Shown here: piece after piece, positions 7,775 to 18,184 of the stretch
Layout: every line of letters starts with the position of its first letter
How positions within the stretch are numbered: position 1 is the stretch's first letter
Origin: Deinococcales bacterium
GTDB lineage: Bacteria; Deinococcota; Deinococci; Deinococcales; JAAFIG01
Length of the DNA stretch: 64,000 nt
Reading direction: 5' to 3'
Assembly: GCA_013298595.1 (NCBI GenBank)
Contig: JAAFIG010000002.1
Coordinates: 124,001 to 188,000 of the forward strand
The notes under the pieces: model-generated
Told to the model about the DNA's origin: nothing
The model's database searches: none
What the model saw: the letters and a program-made list of their open reading frames with translations, nothing else
Position numbers and translations under genes: made by a program

Positions 7775-10700
7775 ATGAAAGAAATCATCCGTTTCGGCAC
7801 CATCAAGGAAATTCTCGAGCTTCCACGATTAGTGGAATTGCAAATTGGTTCGTTTAACCATTTTTTGCAAAAAGGTGTTCTGGCTAAAGACCGCGAGGAC
7901 TTTGGTTTGCAAGGCGCATTCAGAGAGATCTTTCCCATAGACGAATCCGAGAAAAACCGCACAGGTGGTTTGGTCTTGGATTTTCTCGAGTATGAATTGG
8001 GCGACCCGCCCTATAGTCCAGACGAAAGCCGCGATAAGGATTTAACTTATCAAGCGCCAATGTTTGCCAAATTACAACTCATTCACCGCGATACTGGTCT
8101 GATTAAAGAAGACAAAGTCTTCCTTGGCGACCTACCCCTAATGACCGATGAAGGTAGCTTTATCGTCAATGGTGCAGACCGCGTGATTGTTTCACAAATT
8201 CACCGTTCACCTGGTGTGTACTTCACCAAATCGTACCGTGGTTCAAAACCACTTTACGCTGGTTCAATCATTCCAATGCCTAAACGCGGACCGTGGATTG
8301 AACTCGAGTTTGCCACTTCCGATGTGCTCGAAATGAAAGTCAATAAGCGCAAATTCCCAGTTACTATGTTGTTGCGGGTACTGGGTTATGACGATCAATC
8401 GATGCGAAAAATCTTCAAAGGTGCCGATGCTGTTTTAGAAGCCACCTTTAACGAAGATAAAACCGCTGGTATGAGCGGCGAAGAAGCCTTGTTGCGTTTG
8501 TTCACTATTTTGCGTCCTGGTGACCCACCTAAGCGTGACAAAGCGGTTTCGTACTTGTATGGCTTACTCGCCGACCCAAAGCGTTACGATTTAGGTGATG
8601 CTGGTCGTTTCAAAGTCAACAGCAAACTTGGGATTAAAAACCCAGAAAAAACCTTGCTGATTTTTGAAGACGGACAATTTAAAGATGCTGGTTTAATCGC
8701 CACCATTCAGTACTTGTTAACCCTACAAAGCGGCGCAGAAGGCTACTCCGAAGACGACATCGACCACTTGGGTAATCGCCGTGTTCGTACCGTTGGCGAG
8801 TTGCTCGGCGACCAATTCCGTGTTGGCTTAGGGCGTATGGCAAGAGGCGTGCGTGAACGTATGTTACTTGGCAACCCAGACGCTGCCACCCCAAGCAAAT
8901 TGGTCAACAACCGCCCAATTGTGGCTGCTATGCGTGAATTCTTCGGACGTTCGCAACTCAGCCAATTCAAAGACCAAATTAATCCACTGGCAGAACTTCG
9001 TCACAAACGCCGTATTTCGGCGCTTGGACCGGGTGGTTTAACCCGTGAACGCGCAGGTTTCGATGTCCGCGACGTGCACCGTACCCATTACGGACGCATC
9101 TGCCCAATCGAAACACCAGAAGGCGCAAACATTGGTCTGATCTCGAGCTTGGCTTCATTTGCTAAGGTCAATCCACTTGGTTTTATCGAAGCACCCTACC
9201 GTAAAGTGGTCAAAGGCAAGCTGACCGATACCATCGAGTACATGGCAGCCCATACCGAAGACAAATACATTATCGCTCAAGCCAGTACCGTGGTAATTGA
9301 TGGCATGTTATCGGGTCAAGTGGTAGCCCGTAAAAAAGGTGACCCTGTGATTGTGGCAGGCGAAGAATGCGATTACATGGATGTGACCCCGAAACAAATT
9401 GTTTCGATCAGCACCAGTTTAATTCCATTCCTCGAGCACGACGACGCAAACCGTGCCCTCATGGGTAGCAATATGCAATCCCAAGCAGTGCCTTTGGTTC
9501 GTGCCGAACCACCGATGGTGGGTACGGGTATCGAAGAGCGTATTGTGCTTGATTCTGGTACCAATTTAATTTGCGATGTGGATGGCGAAGTTGTTGAAGT
9601 AGACGGTGCGAAAATTGTTGTCAAATACGGCAAAAATAACATCCGCGAATTCAAGCTAACCCGCTTCCAACGCAGCAATTACGGCACCAACCACGATCAA
9701 AAACCAATTGTCAAACTAGGCGATACTGTCAAAGCTGGACAAGTCCTTGCCGATGGTCCTGCTTCACAAAATGGTCGTTTGGCACTGGGTCAGAATATCA
9801 CCATTGCGATTATGCCTTTTGATGGTTACAACTACGAAGACGCGATTGTGCTGTCTGAAAACCTGATTCGCAAGGATTTCTACACCAGCATTCACATCGA
9901 AAAGCACGAAAAAGAGGCTCGAGATACCAAGCTCGGACCTGAGAAAATCACCAGAGATATCCCAGGTTTGTCCGAAGCTGCATTGCGCGACCTCGACGAG
10001 GACGGCATTGTCCGTGTTGGAGCCGAAGTCAAACAAGGTGATATCTTGGTAGGGCACACCAGCTTCAAGGGCGAAACCGAACCAACCCCAGAAGAACGCT
10101 TGTTACGTTCGATTTTCGGCGAAAAAGCCAGAGAAGTCAAAGACACTTCGGCTCGAGTTCCATCGGGTGAAGGTGGCATTGTTATTCGTACAGTCCGCTT
10201 TAAGCGTGGCGAAGAAGGCGTGGACTTAAAACCTGGTGTGCGCGAAATGGTGCGTATTTACGTGGCGCAACGCCGCAAGTTGCAAGTCGGCGATAAGTTA
10301 GCCAATCGTCACGGTAACAAAGGTGTCGTGGCTCGTATCCAAGCCCCAGAAGATATGCCGTACTTACCAGATGGTACCCCAGTAGACCTTGTTTTCAATC
10401 CGCTTGGTGTGCCTAGCCGTATGAATCTTGGTCAAATCTTTGAGACGCACCTTGGTGAAGTTGCCCGTCGCATGGGAGTCAGTTTTGTTACTCCAGTTTT
10501 TGATAGTGCTACCGAAGCCCAAATTAAAGAACGTCTGATTTCCACTGCTAAAGAAGCCGTCGAAGCCCATGAAAAACTTGGTTATGGCATGGATAACCGT
10601 GAAGCCGAAGTGATTACTCGTGCCCAAAAACTCGGTGTGATTTCTATGGAAAACACCCTCGAGAAAGCTCGAGAAAACCTTTGGGGAACGGGTAAGACCA

Positions 10701-11143
10701 CCTTGTTTGATGGTCGTACTGGCGAAGCCATCGAAGGTCCTGTGGTGGTTGGCACAATGTATGTCTTGAAGCTTTACCACATGGTTGAAGACAAGATGCA
10801 CGCCCGTAGCACTGGACCCTACAGCTTGATTACTCAACAACCCTTGGGTGGTAAAGCCCAAAACGGTGGTCAACGCTTCGGTGAAATGGAAGTTTGGGCA
10901 CTCGAGGCTTACGGCGCAGCTCATACTTTGCAAGAAATTTTGACGGTCAAATCTGACGATATCGGTGGACGCGACGATGCGTACCAAGCCATTGTCAAAG
11001 GCGAAGAAGTGCAGGATGCCAGCATTCCAGAGTCGTTCAAAGTGCTTGTCAAAGAACTTCACAGCCTCGGTTTAGATGTACAAGTGCTTGACCAAAACGA
11101 TAAAACCGTGGACATCTTTGAAGGAATGATGCCTAGAAGATAA
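7775..11143 (+). CDS. rpoB: DNA-directed RNA polymerase subunit beta
   Basis: 1122 aa, close to the Thermus/Deinococcus beta length. It forms one half of the RNA polymerase active cleft. Visible conserved regions include GSFIVNGADRVIVSQIHRSP, GRICPIETPEGANIG (rifampicin region context), FDGYNYEDAIVLSE, LANRHGNKGVVARI and, near the C-terminus, KAQNGGQRFGEMEVWALEAYGA. The ATG at 7775 has GGGAGCAAGG just upstream and gives the usual MKEIIRFG start. rplJ and rplL are not upstream, unlike in E. coli. rpoC follows after 75 bp. CTCGAG is about half as dense here as in neighbouring genes. Confidence 0.98.
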   Translation: MKEIIRFGTIKEILELPRLVELQIGSFNHFLQKGVLAKDREDFGLQGAFREIFPIDESEKNRTGGLVLDFLEYELGDPPYSPDESRDKDLTYQAPMFAKLQLIHRDTGLIKEDKVFLGDLPLMTDEGSFIVNGADRVIVSQIHRSPGVYFTKSYRGSKPLYAGSIIPMPKRGPWIELEFATSDVLEMKVNKRKFPVTMLLRVLGYDDQSMRKIFKGADAVLEATFNEDKTAGMSGEEALLRLFTILRPGDPPKRDKAVSYLYGLLADPKRYDLGDAGRFKVNSKLGIKNPEKTLLIFEDGQFKDAGLIATIQYLLTLQSGAEGYSEDDIDHLGNRRVRTVGELLGDQFRVGLGRMARGVRERMLLGNPDAATPSKLVNNRPIVAAMREFFGRSQLSQFKDQINPLAELRHKRRISALGPGGLTRERAGFDVRDVHRTHYGRICPIETPEGANIGLISSLASFAKVNPLGFIEAPYRKVVKGKLTDTIEYMAAHTEDKYIIAQASTVVIDGMLSGQVVARKKGDPVIVAGEECDYMDVTPKQIVSISTSLIPFLEHDDANRALMGSNMQSQAVPLVRAEPPMVGTGIEERIVLDSGTNLICDVDGEVVEVDGAKIVVKYGKNNIREFKLTRFQRSNYGTNHDQKPIVKLGDTVKAGQVLADGPASQNGRLALGQNITIAIMPFDGYNYEDAIVLSENLIRKDFYTSIHIEKHEKEARDTKLGPEKITRDIPGLSEAALRDLDEDGIVRVGAEVKQGDILVGHTSFKGETEPTPEERLLRSIFGEKAREVKDTSARVPSGEGGIVIRTVRFKRGEEGVDLKPGVREMVRIYVAQRRKLQVGDKLANRHGNKGVVARIQAPEDMPYLPDGTPVDLVFNPLGVPSRMNLGQIFETHLGEVARRMGVSFVTPVFDSATEAQIKERLISTAKEAVEAHEKLGYGMDNREAEVITRAQKLGVISMENTLEKARENLWGTGKTTLFDGRTGEAIEGPVVVGTMYVLKLYHMVEDKMHARSTGPYSLITQQPLGGKAQNGGQRFGEMEVWALEAYGAAHTLQEILTVKSDDIGGRDDAYQAIVKGEEVQDASIPESFKVLVKELHSLGLDVQVLDQNDKTVDIFEGMMPRR

Positions 11144-11212
11144 AAGGCAAAAGGTGAAAGGTAAAAGTTTTTCTCATGCCTTTCGCCCTTTGCCCTTCGC
11201 CTCTCCGAAGGA
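11144..11212 (+). repeat. Purine/pyrimidine hairpin repeat between rpoB and rpoC
   Basis: A purine arm (GGCAAAAGGTGAAAGG, 11146-11161) is nearly complementary to a pyrimidine arm at 11179-11194 (14 Watson-Crick pairs, one G-T, one mismatch). Related purine-then-pyrimidine blocks occur at 30361-30440 and 32724-32795; this one shares CCTTTCGCC with the 32.7 kb copy. Possible roles are RNA stability or attenuation between the two subunit genes. Confidence 0.55.
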
Positions 11213-11218
11213 GAAAAC

Positions 11219-14200
11219 ATGCGCGACTTTAGCAAAGTAAAAATTCAACTTGCCAGCCCCGAGAAAATCCGTTCTTGGAGTTATGGTGAAGTCGAAAAAC
11301 CAGAAACCATTAATTACCGTACACTCAAACCAGAACGTGATGGTTTGTTTGACGAGCGGATTTTCGGACCTGAAAAGGATTACGAATGCGCTTGCGGTAA
11401 GTACAAACGTCAACGTTATGAAGGTAAAGTCTGTGAGCGTTGCGGTGTCGAAGTGACTAAACGCATCGTGCGTCGTTACCGCATGGGACATATCGAACTT
11501 GCTACGGCAGCTGCCCATATTTGGTATGTCAAAGATATTCCAAGTAAAATTGGTACCTTACTCGACCTCAGCGCTGGGCAACTCGAGCAAGTCTTGTACT
11601 TTGGTAAGTTCATTGTGACCGATCCACAAGGTGCAATTAAAGATGGTCGCCCACTGAAAAAAGGCGAGTTGCTTTCCGACGAAGAGTACCGCGAACTACG
11701 CATTGGTAAGCAAGAAACGTATTCTTTACAAGTTGGAACCCATGCCGAAGTGCGTGACGGAGAATACGTCACTCGAGGACAAAAACTCGGTGGCAATGTC
11801 GTCTCGAAAATGGATGGTGTTGCCCAGTATCGTTTCCCACGCAAAGCAACCCTCGAGTACGCTCGAGAAGGCGAAGCCAAATTCACACTGCCAAAAGGTG
11901 TGACCATTGAACTCGAAGCTTTCCGAGCTGGCGAAGAAATTTGTGATGGCATTGAAAATCACAGTATTCTAGCCACTCGAGATGGTGTGATCAGCATTAC
12001 CGAACTTGGCGAAGGCTTTGGTCGTGGTGGTGTGATTATCGAAGTCCAAGACCCTGAAGATGCCCAAGTGCTCGAGCGTGTCTTTGTGCCAATGGGCTTT
12101 GAAGTGCTGGTTGGCGATGGCGAAAGTGTCGAATCTGATACCGAACTCGCCCAAGCCAATGGCGATTTAATTCGTATGCCCCGTGGTGCAAATGCCAGTG
12201 CTGTCAGCAGCAAAAAACGTGGTTCTAATCTCGATGTTTCCTTGACACTGCACTGGAATCTCGAGAAAACCCTCGAGATTAACCCAACCATGCACGTCTT
12301 GGTTGGCGATGGCGCAGAGTTTAGTGCTGGTGACCGTTTAATTGGTGCCATAGACCCATCCCAAGAAATTATGGCAGAAGCTGATGGTACATTAACACTG
12401 CAAGAACCAGCCAGCATCATTGTTTCTCGAGCAAAATTGTACAAATACGAAGATGAACCGATTGTGGTCAATGGCGACCGTGTTGAACCAGGCGATGACT
12501 TGGCAGACAAAGGCAATCTCAAATCCGAAATTCATGGTCGTATCGAAATTGATTTGGTACGTCGTCAAGTGCGCGTTGTTGAAGCTTACGACTTTGAAGC
12601 TCGCATGGGTGCAGAAGCCATCAAGCAATTGCTAGAAGGTATTGTTCTCGAGACCCTCGAAGCCGAATTAAACGAAGAAATGACCAACCCAAGTCGCCAC
12701 AAACGAGCCAAAGCCCGTAAGCGTCTCGAGGTGGCTCGTGCTTTCCGTAAGAGCGGGAATCGCCCAGAGTGGATGATTCTTGACAGCGTACCTGTGATGC
12801 CGCCAGATTTGCGTCCGATGGTGCAAGTGGATGGTGGGCGTTTTGCGACTTCAGATTTGAACGATTTGTACCGCCGCTTGATTAACCGCAACAACCGTTT
12901 GAAGAAGTTAATGACCACGGGCGCACCAGAAATGATTGTTCGCAACGAAAAACGCATGTTGCAAGAAGCTGTAGATGCGCTGATTGACAATGGTCGTCGT
13001 GGTACTCCAGTCACCCACCCAGGTTCAGATCGAGCATTACGTAGCCTCACCGATTTACTTGGTGGTAAACAGGGTCGTTTCCGTCAGAACTTGCTTGGTA
13101 AACGCGTAGATTACTCTGGTCGTTCGGTGATTGTGGTTGGTCCACAATTGCGTTTACATCAATGCGGATTGCCAAAACGTATGGCACTCGAGTTATTCAA
13201 ACCATTTTTGTTTAAAGTGCTCGAGGAAAAAGGTGTTGTTACCAACATCAAGCAAGCCCGTAAGCTGCTCGAGCGTTACCGCGACACCCGCGACGAAATT
13301 TGGGATGCCTTAGAAGAAGTCATCCAAGACAAAGTGGTGCTGTTAAACCGCGCACCGACCTTGCACCGTCTTGGTATTCAAGCTTTCACCCCAGTTTTGG
13401 TTGAAGGTCAGGCTATTCAATTGCACCCACTGGTTTGCGAAGCCTTCAACGCCGATTTCGATGGCGACCAAATGGCAATTCACGTACCACTCTCGCCATA
13501 CGCCCAAGCAGAAGCTCGAGTACAAATGCTTTCGGCACATAATTTGCTTTCGCCTGCTAACGGCGAACCAAACGTCAAACCAGCTAAAGACATTATTTTA
13601 GGTATTTACACCCTGACCCAACCACGCCCAGGCAAAGTTGGTATGGGCAGTAAATTCAAAGATCAAGAAGAAGTCTTAAAAGCCCTCGAGAAGAACAAAG
13701 TTGATCTGAACTCTCGCATTGTTGTTGGTGGCAGAGAAACCAGCGCAGGCGCAATTCGCCATATCTTTGGTAATCTCGATGAAGCCTTACATGCAGTACA
13801 ACGCGGCGAAATTGACACCCAAGACAGTGTTTCAATCCGCTTAGATTTAGTCAGTGGCTCAGAGATTATTGAAACCACCACAGGACGGGCATTGTTCCGT
13901 CGTATGGTCAACGAAACCATCACCGAAGATGGCAGTATCCTATCTCGAGAATACGTCAACCTGACCACCACCTACGGCAAGAACCCTTTGACCGAAATGG
14001 TGATTGATATCTTCAAAACCATGGGTGTGGAAAAAACTGCTGCGATTCTTGACGCACTCAAATCCAATGGTTTCAAACTCGCCAGTACCAGCGGCGTAAC
14101 TGTCGGTATTGACGATGCCATGATTCCACCCGAGAAAACCGAATTGCTGCGAAAAGCCGACCTTGAACTCGAGCAAATCCGCGAAGATTCAGACCTTGGT

Positions 14201-15808
14201 TTGGTCACCGAAGAAGAACGTTACCGCCAAGTGATTACCTTGTGGACAAACACCACCGAGGATGTCACCAACGCTGCCTACGCCAACTTTGAAAAGCATT
14301 ACCCACTCAACCCGTTCTACGTCATGAGCCAATCAGGTGCCCGTGGTAACAAACAACAACTCCGCCAACTCATGGGTATGCGCGGATTGATGCAAAAACC
14401 AAACGGCGACACCATCGAACTCCCTGTACGCGCCAACTTCCGCGAAGGTCTGAACGTGCTCGAGTACTTCACCAGCACCCACGGTGCACGTAAAGGTGGA
14501 GCTGACACGGCGCTTCGTACCGCAGACTCGGGTTACTTAACCCGTAAGCTTCACGATGTTGCCCACGAAATTGTCATCCGTGAACCAGACTGTGGTACAT
14601 CCGATTACTTAACAATACCGCTGCTCGAGGATGGTAAACAACGCAAAGCTGGCGATATCGAAATGGGCTTATATGGTCGTCACCTCGGCGCTGACCTCGA
14701 GATTGGTGGCAAAACCCTCGAAGCTGGCTTGTTACTGAACACCGACGAAGTCAAATTTATCCTCAAACACCGCGAGCAACTGGCAGGTGTACCAGTTCGT
14801 AGTCCAATTACCTGCCGTACTCGAGCTGGCGCTTGCCAAAAGTGCTACGGTTTTGACCTTTCACAAGCCAAACTTGTTTCCAAAGGCGAAGCTGTTGGTG
14901 TGATTGCCGCGCAATCCATCGGAGAACCAGGCACACAGCTAACCATGCGTACCTTCCACACAGGTGGTGTAGCAGGTGCCCAAGACATCACCCTTGGTTT
15001 GCCTCGCGTTGTTGAACTTTTCGAGGCTCGTAAGCCAAAAATCAAAGCCACACTCTCGGAAATTGATGGTATCGTCTCCATCGCTGATGAAGACGGCAGC
15101 GATAAGATCATCCTGACTGTGACTGACAACGACCTTGCCAAGAAATATAAAGTCGAACGCAATACCCGTTTGTTAGTCCGTGAAGGCGACAAAGTCGAAG
15201 CTGGTCAAGTCATGACACGCGGTGCAATCAACCCAGAAGACTTACTCGACTCCAAAGGTGTTGAAGCAGCCCAACGTTACCTCGTAGATGGTATCCAACA
15301 AGTGTACCGTCAACAAGGCGTGAAAATTCACGACAAGCACATCGAATTAATTGTCAAACAAATGTTCAAATACGTCGAAATCCTCGAGGATACAGGCGAT
15401 AGCGAATTCCTCGAAGGACAAGTACTCGAGAAATTCGATGTTGAACGCGAAAACGAACGACTCGAAGAAGCAGGCAAAAATCCTGCTTCATGGAAACCAA
15501 AACTCATGGGTATCACCAAGAGCGCTTTATCCACCAAGTCGTGGTTATCAGCAGCCAGTTTCCAACACACCACTCACGTACTCACCGAAGCCAGCGTCAG
15601 CGGCAAAGTAGACGAACTGATTGGCTTAAAAGAAAACGTGATTCTAGGCAAACTGATCCCAGCGGGAACAGGCTTAGCCGAAGTCAAAGAAATTCAAGTC
15701 ATGGACGACCGCCTCCGCGAGAAAGTACTCGAGGGCAACGACCGAGCAACCCGCCTTGCCCAGAGCGGCAATGCAAATATGCCACAAGCACCAGCTGGCG
15801 ACGATTAA
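11219..15808 (+). CDS. rpoC: DNA-directed RNA polymerase subunit beta-prime
   Basis: 1529 aa, the long Thermus/Deinococcus type. The N-terminus [20 protein letters not shown] and the zinc-binding [14 protein letters not shown] come first. A non-conserved insertion of beta-sandwich repeats then extends to roughly residue 510. The core resumes with [16 protein letters not shown], and [10 protein letters not shown] (about residue 744) binds the catalytic Mg. The bridge/trigger region includes [20 protein letters not shown], and [16 protein letters not shown] lies near the C-terminus. The last ~48 codons are repeated, diverged, at 16635-16781 beyond a xisH-xisI insertion, so the present 3' end may have been swapped in by that element. 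A strong terminator follows. Confidence 0.98.
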   Translation: MRDFSKVKIQLASPEKIRSWSYGEVEKPETINYRTLKPERDGLFDERIFGPEKDYECACGKYKRQRYEGKVCERCGVEVTKRIVRRYRMGHIELATAAAHIWYVKDIPSKIGTLLDLSAGQLEQVLYFGKFIVTDPQGAIKDGRPLKKGELLSDEEYRELRIGKQETYSLQVGTHAEVRDGEYVTRGQKLGGNVVSKMDGVAQYRFPRKATLEYAREGEAKFTLPKGVTIELEAFRAGEEICDGIENHSILATRDGVISITELGEGFGRGGVIIEVQDPEDAQVLERVFVPMGFEVLVGDGESVESDTELAQANGDLIRMPRGANASAVSSKKRGSNLDVSLTLHWNLEKTLEINPTMHVLVGDGAEFSAGDRLIGAIDPSQEIMAEADGTLTLQEPASIIVSRAKLYKYEDEPIVVNGDRVEPGDDLADKGNLKSEIHGRIEIDLVRRQVRVVEAYDFEARMGAEAIKQLLEGIVLETLEAELNEEMTNPSRHKRAKARKRLEVARAFRKSGNRPEWMILDSVPVMPPDLRPMVQVDGGRFATSDLNDLYRRLINRNNRLKKLMTTGAPEMIVRNEKRMLQEAVDALIDNGRRGTPVTHPGSDRALRSLTDLLGGKQGRFRQNLLGKRVDYSGRSVIVVGPQLRLHQCGLPKRMALELFKPFLFKVLEEKGVVTNIKQARKLLERYRDTRDEIWDALEEVIQDKVVLLNRAPTLHRLGIQAFTPVLVEGQAIQLHPLVCEAFNADFDGDQMAIHVPLSPYAQAEARVQMLSAHNLLSPANGEPNVKPAKDIILGIYTLTQPRPGKVGMGSKFKDQEEVLKALEKNKVDLNSRIVVGGRETSAGAIRHIFGNLDEALHAVQRGEIDTQDSVSIRLDLVSGSEIIETTTGRALFRRMVNETITEDGSILSREYVNLTTTYGKNPLTEMVIDIFKTMGVEKTAAILDALKSNGFKLASTSGVTVGIDDAMIPPEKTELLRKADLELEQIREDSDLGLVTEEERYRQVITLWTNTTEDVTNAAYANFEKHYPLNPFYVMSQSGARGNKQQLRQLMGMRGLMQKPNGDTIELPVRANFREGLNVLEYFTSTHGARKGGADTALRTADSGYLTRKLHDVAHEIVIREPDCGTSDYLTIPLLEDGKQRKAGDIEMGLYGRHLGADLEIGGKTLEAGLLLNTDEVKFILKHREQLAGVPVRSPITCRTRAGACQKCYGFDLSQAKLVSKGEAVGVIAAQSIGEPGTQLTMRTFHTGGVAGAQDITLGLPRVVELFEARKPKIKATLSEIDGIVSIADEDGSDKIILTVTDNDLAKKYKVERNTRLLVREGDKVEAGQVMTRGAINPEDLLDSKGVEAAQRYLVDGIQQVYRQQGVKIHDKHIELIVKQMFKYVEILEDTGDSEFLEGQVLEKFDVERENERLEEAGKNPASWKPKLMGITKSALSTKSWLSAASFQHTTHVLTEASVSGKVDELIGLKENVILGKLIPAGTGLAEVKEIQVMDDRLREKVLEGNDRATRLAQSGNANMPQAPAGDD

Positions 15809-15827
15809 AACCCGTTATAAGCTCAAG

Positions 15828-15857
15828 AAACCCCCAAGCCGTAACTTGGGGGTTTTT
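15828..15857 (+). terminator. rpoC terminator
   Basis: An 11 bp stem (AAACCCCCAAG / CTTGGGGGTTT) with a 6 nt loop runs into a T stretch 20 nt after the rpoC stop. Confidence 0.85.
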
Positions 15858-15877
15858 GTGTTTACAGACAACACTGC

Positions 15878-15883
15878 TATACT
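15878..15883 (+). promoter_or_regulatory. Leaderless-type -10 box of xisH
   Basis: TATACT ends 6 nt before the xisH ATG. The xisHI pair therefore has its own promoter, downstream of the rpoC terminator. Confidence 0.5.
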
Positions 15884-15889
15884 TTTTAT

Positions 15890-16309
15890 ATGGCTCGAGA
15901 CAAATACCATCAAGCCGTAAAGACAGCCCTGCAAAAAGCTGGTTGGAACGTCACCCATGACCCATTGCGCTTACAAATAGAAAGTATTCCAGTCTTAATA
16001 GACCTTGGAGCGGAACGACTGATTGCGGCTGAACGCAACGATGAAAAAATTGCCATTGAGATAAAAACATTTGGTGGAAACTCAGACATCAACGATTTTC
16101 ATGTAGCGCTTGGACAATACCTGAACTACCAAGTTTTTTTACACGAAGCAGAATCAAACAGAACTTTGTTTATTGCTGTGCCTGAAGATACTTGGTTTGA
16201 TTTTTTTCAAAACCGAGTGATTCAAAAAATTTGTCAGCAACACAAGATTCGTTTCTTGGTCTACAACTCGTTACTCGAGGAGGTTATCTTATGGACATCC
16301 AGCAGTTAA
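15890..16309 (+). CDS. xisH: XisH-family protein, PD-(D/E)XK nuclease-like
   Basis: 139 aa, normal for the XisH family, first described as controlling factors for fdxN element excision in Anabaena. The start (MARDKYHQAVKTALQKAGW) and VLIDLGAERLIAAER are typical. The residues D (VLIDLG), ExK (IAIEIKTF) and Q..Y (LGQYLNYQ) give a plausible PD-(D/E)XK active site, so a DNA nuclease role is likely but inferred. It overlaps xisI by 19 nt. The pair is inserted between two copies of the rpoC 3' end. No integrase or fdxN-like element is present, so excision control is unlikely to be its job here. Confidence 0.85.
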   Translation: MARDKYHQAVKTALQKAGWNVTHDPLRLQIESIPVLIDLGAERLIAAERNDEKIAIEIKTFGGNSDINDFHVALGQYLNYQVFLHEAESNRTLFIAVPEDTWFDFFQNRVIQKICQQHKIRFLVYNSLLEEVILWTSSS

Positions 16310-16626
16310 GAGAAATTATTCAAAAAACCCTAAAAGAATACGCTTCCATACCAAGCATCAATTCTACAAGTCAAGACCGTCTGATATTTGACACCAATGC
16401 AGATTCGTACCAATGGCTGAGTATGGGTTGGAATGGAATGCAACGCATTTTCAATGTCATCATCCACATTGAAATTCGTCAGAACTTGGTGTGGATTGAA
16501 CGCAACAACTCGAGTATCGAAATTGGTGAAATTCTAGTCGAGCAAGGTGTTCCAAGAAACCAAATCGTACTGGCATTCCATGCGCCATACAAACGTGGTT
16601 TACACGGTTATGCAACAGGCGAGTAA
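16291..16626 (+). CDS. xisI: XisI-family protein, partner of XisH
   Basis: 111 aa from an ATG preceded by GAGGAGG, which itself overlaps a CTCGAG. The sequence is typical XisI: MDIQQLREIIQKTLKEY, FDTNADSYQWLSMGWN, IHIEIRQNLVWIERNNSS and the C-terminal LVEQGVPRNQIVLAFHAPYK. XisI normally accompanies XisH and may be its partner or control subunit; the biochemistry is unknown. Translation is probably coupled to xisH by the 19 nt overlap. The stop lies only 8 nt before homology to the rpoC tail resumes, so the cassette ends almost exactly here. Confidence 0.88.
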   Translation: MDIQQLREIIQKTLKEYASIPSINSTSQDRLIFDTNADSYQWLSMGWNGMQRIFNVIIHIEIRQNLVWIERNNSSIEIGEILVEQGVPRNQIVLAFHAPYKRGLHGYATGE

Positions 16627-16634
16627 AGTGAATT

Positions 16635-16781
16635 CCAGCAGGAACGGGTTTAGCCGAAGTCAAAGAAATTCAAGTCATGGATGACCGTCTGCGCGAGAAG
16701 GTACTCGAGGGCAATGACCGTGCGGCAAGGCTGGCTCAAAGCGGCAGCGCACAAATCCAAGCCCCTGCTGGCGATGATTGA
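16635..16781 (+). pseudogene. Second copy of the rpoC 3' end (48 codons plus stop)
   Basis: This stretch translates as [20 protein letters not shown] and on to QAPAGDD-stop, in frame and open. It matches rpoC codons at 15659-15808 except for a one-codon gap. Nearly all differences are synonymous; amino acid changes are confined to the last variable residues (T to A, N to S, and NMP versus QI). It has no start codon or ribosome site, so it is not a gene by itself. Mostly silent divergence means both copies spent a long time under selection as real rpoC ends, which argues against a recent tandem duplication. Weak similarity may extend back to about 16625. Confidence 0.85.
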
Positions 16782-16814
16782 AGAATAGAATTTGCTCGAG
16801 ATGAAGAGATTAAG

Positions 16815-16852
16815 AACCCGCAAGTCACAGCTCGGGGGGTTTGGTTTGACTC
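16815..16852 (+). terminator. Degenerate terminator after the second rpoC tail
   Basis: AACCCGCAAG and CTCGGGGGGTTT occupy the same place relative to the tail as the real rpoC terminator and share its skeleton, but pair poorly. It looks like a decaying copy, now inside a spacer. Confidence 0.4.
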
Positions 16853-16881
16853 GAGATGACAATGAAAGTACAGTTCAAGAT

Positions 16882-18039
16882 ATGGAAAAGCACCTAGAAA
16901 AAAAGAATAAGAATAAGAATGAGAATGAGTTTAACTGGAAGGGATGCTTGGTCATCTTTTTCGTGAGCTTGCTTGTACTGCCTTTTTTTGCAGTTCGTAG
17001 CCAAGACTCACTCCCACAAGTCAATATCGAAACCGTGGCGGCAAGTGACCATTCGTTGGTGGTCCGTTCAGATGGTGCTTTGTGGGCTTTTGGAGCAAAT
17101 GAATCGGGGCAATTGGGCATGGGTACAACGGAAAACCAACTGAAACCTGTTCAAGTCATGACTGATGTCTCGAGTGTCGCGGCTGGTGGTCACTCGTTGG
17201 TTTTGAAGTCTGATGATTCTTTATGGACGTTTGGTCGCAATAATGTATGGCAACTTGGCGATGCAACCAAGATCAATAGGAGTAAACCAATACAAATCAT
17301 GGGCGATGTCATCAATATTGCTACGGGTGCTGCTCACTCTTTTGCGATTAAAAAAGATCGTTCTTTATGGGCGTTTGGATTCAATAATCAAGGGCAGCTT
17401 GGAGATGGTACAACTAACAGTCGGGGAAAGCCTGTCAAAATCATGGAAAATGTAGCAGAAGTTAGGGCAGGTGTTTTTATCTCCCTTGTCTTAAAACTGG
17501 ATGGTACACTTTGGTCTTTTGGTCAAGGAGGGTATTTGGGTGATGGTACTCTTAAGCAACGCCAAAAACCCGTAAAAGTGATGGAAAATATCATCAAGAT
17601 TGGAACAGGTGATTTTCATTCTTTGGCGTTAGGCAAAGACAAAACGCTTTGGGGATTTGGCTTGAATTACTATGGACAACTTGGTGATGGTACAGATATT
17701 CAGGGGTGGATGAAACCAATTAGAATCATGTCCGATGTTTCATATGTCAGTGCTGGTTCTTATCATTCCTTAGTTATAAAAACGGATGGCACGCTTTGGG
17801 CATTTGGTAGAAATGATTTTGGTCAGCTTGGAAATGGGACAAACATCAATCAAAGAAAGCCAGTCAAAGTTATGGATAATGTTGCTTTTGGAGCAGCAGG
17901 TAATATGTACTCTTTGGTAACAAAAACAGATGGTTCGTTGTGGGCATTTGGACAAAACAAGTTTGGACAACTTGGAGATGGGACAACAATAAACAGAAAT
18001 CAACCTGTTCAAATTTTGACAGATGTACGAATCCCCTAA
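16882..18039 (+). CDS. Membrane-anchored RCC1-repeat protein
   Basis: 385 aa from the ATG at 16882 (an upstream TTG in frame at 16792 is less likely). A charged N-terminus (KKNKNKNENE) precedes one membrane segment (GCLVIFFVSLLVLPFFAV). About seven repeats of ~47 residues follow, each like SLWAFGxNxxGQLGxGTTxNxxKPVxIMxxVxxVxAGxxHS, forming an RCC1-type beta-propeller outside the membrane. These propellers usually bind proteins; the partner is unknown. Only one CTCGAG (17169) falls in the 1.16 kb gene, far below the window average, which suggests recent arrival. Confidence 0.85.
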   Translation: MEKHLEKKNKNKNENEFNWKGCLVIFFVSLLVLPFFAVRSQDSLPQVNIETVAASDHSLVVRSDGALWAFGANESGQLGMGTTENQLKPVQVMTDVSSVAAGGHSLVLKSDDSLWTFGRNNVWQLGDATKINRSKPIQIMGDVINIATGAAHSFAIKKDRSLWAFGFNNQGQLGDGTTNSRGKPVKIMENVAEVRAGVFISLVLKLDGTLWSFGQGGYLGDGTLKQRQKPVKVMENIIKIGTGDFHSLALGKDKTLWGFGLNYYGQLGDGTDIQGWMKPIRIMSDVSYVSAGSYHSLVIKTDGTLWAFGRNDFGQLGNGTNINQRKPVKVMDNVAFGAAGNMYSLVTKTDGSLWAFGQNKFGQLGDGTTINRNQPVQILTDVRIP

Positions 18040-18064
18040 AGTCTTGCAAGGGGTGTTTCTTTTT
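18033..18064 (+). terminator. Terminator of the RCC1 gene
   Basis: A short CCCCT / AGGGG stem containing the stop codon is followed by GTTTCTTTTTC. Confidence 0.5.
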
Positions 18065-18184
18065 CTCGAGAAACCTATTGTTTTCATGGCTCGAGAATCA
18101 CTCTTCTGCTCTGTGCCATTCTTTCAGGCGCTACCTTCGCGCTTGGTCGGTAGGGCGCTTAGGCTCGAGCTTGTGCTGGTTGCG

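Noticed and set aside
10364-11062. 232-codon reverse-strand open frame inside rpoB
   Set aside because: It lies antisense to a highly conserved part of rpoB, has low-complexity composition and no ribosome site; it is a codon-bias shadow.
15890-16626. xisH-xisI as evidence of a cyanobacterium or of an fdxN-type excision element
   Set aside because: RpoC and the other genes fit Deinococcota, XisHI occurs in several phyla, and no recombinase or interrupted nif gene is present.
16635-16781. Simple tandem duplication of the rpoC end followed by decay
   Set aside because: The copies differ almost only at silent positions and the second is still open to its stop, which does not fit neutral decay of a duplicate.
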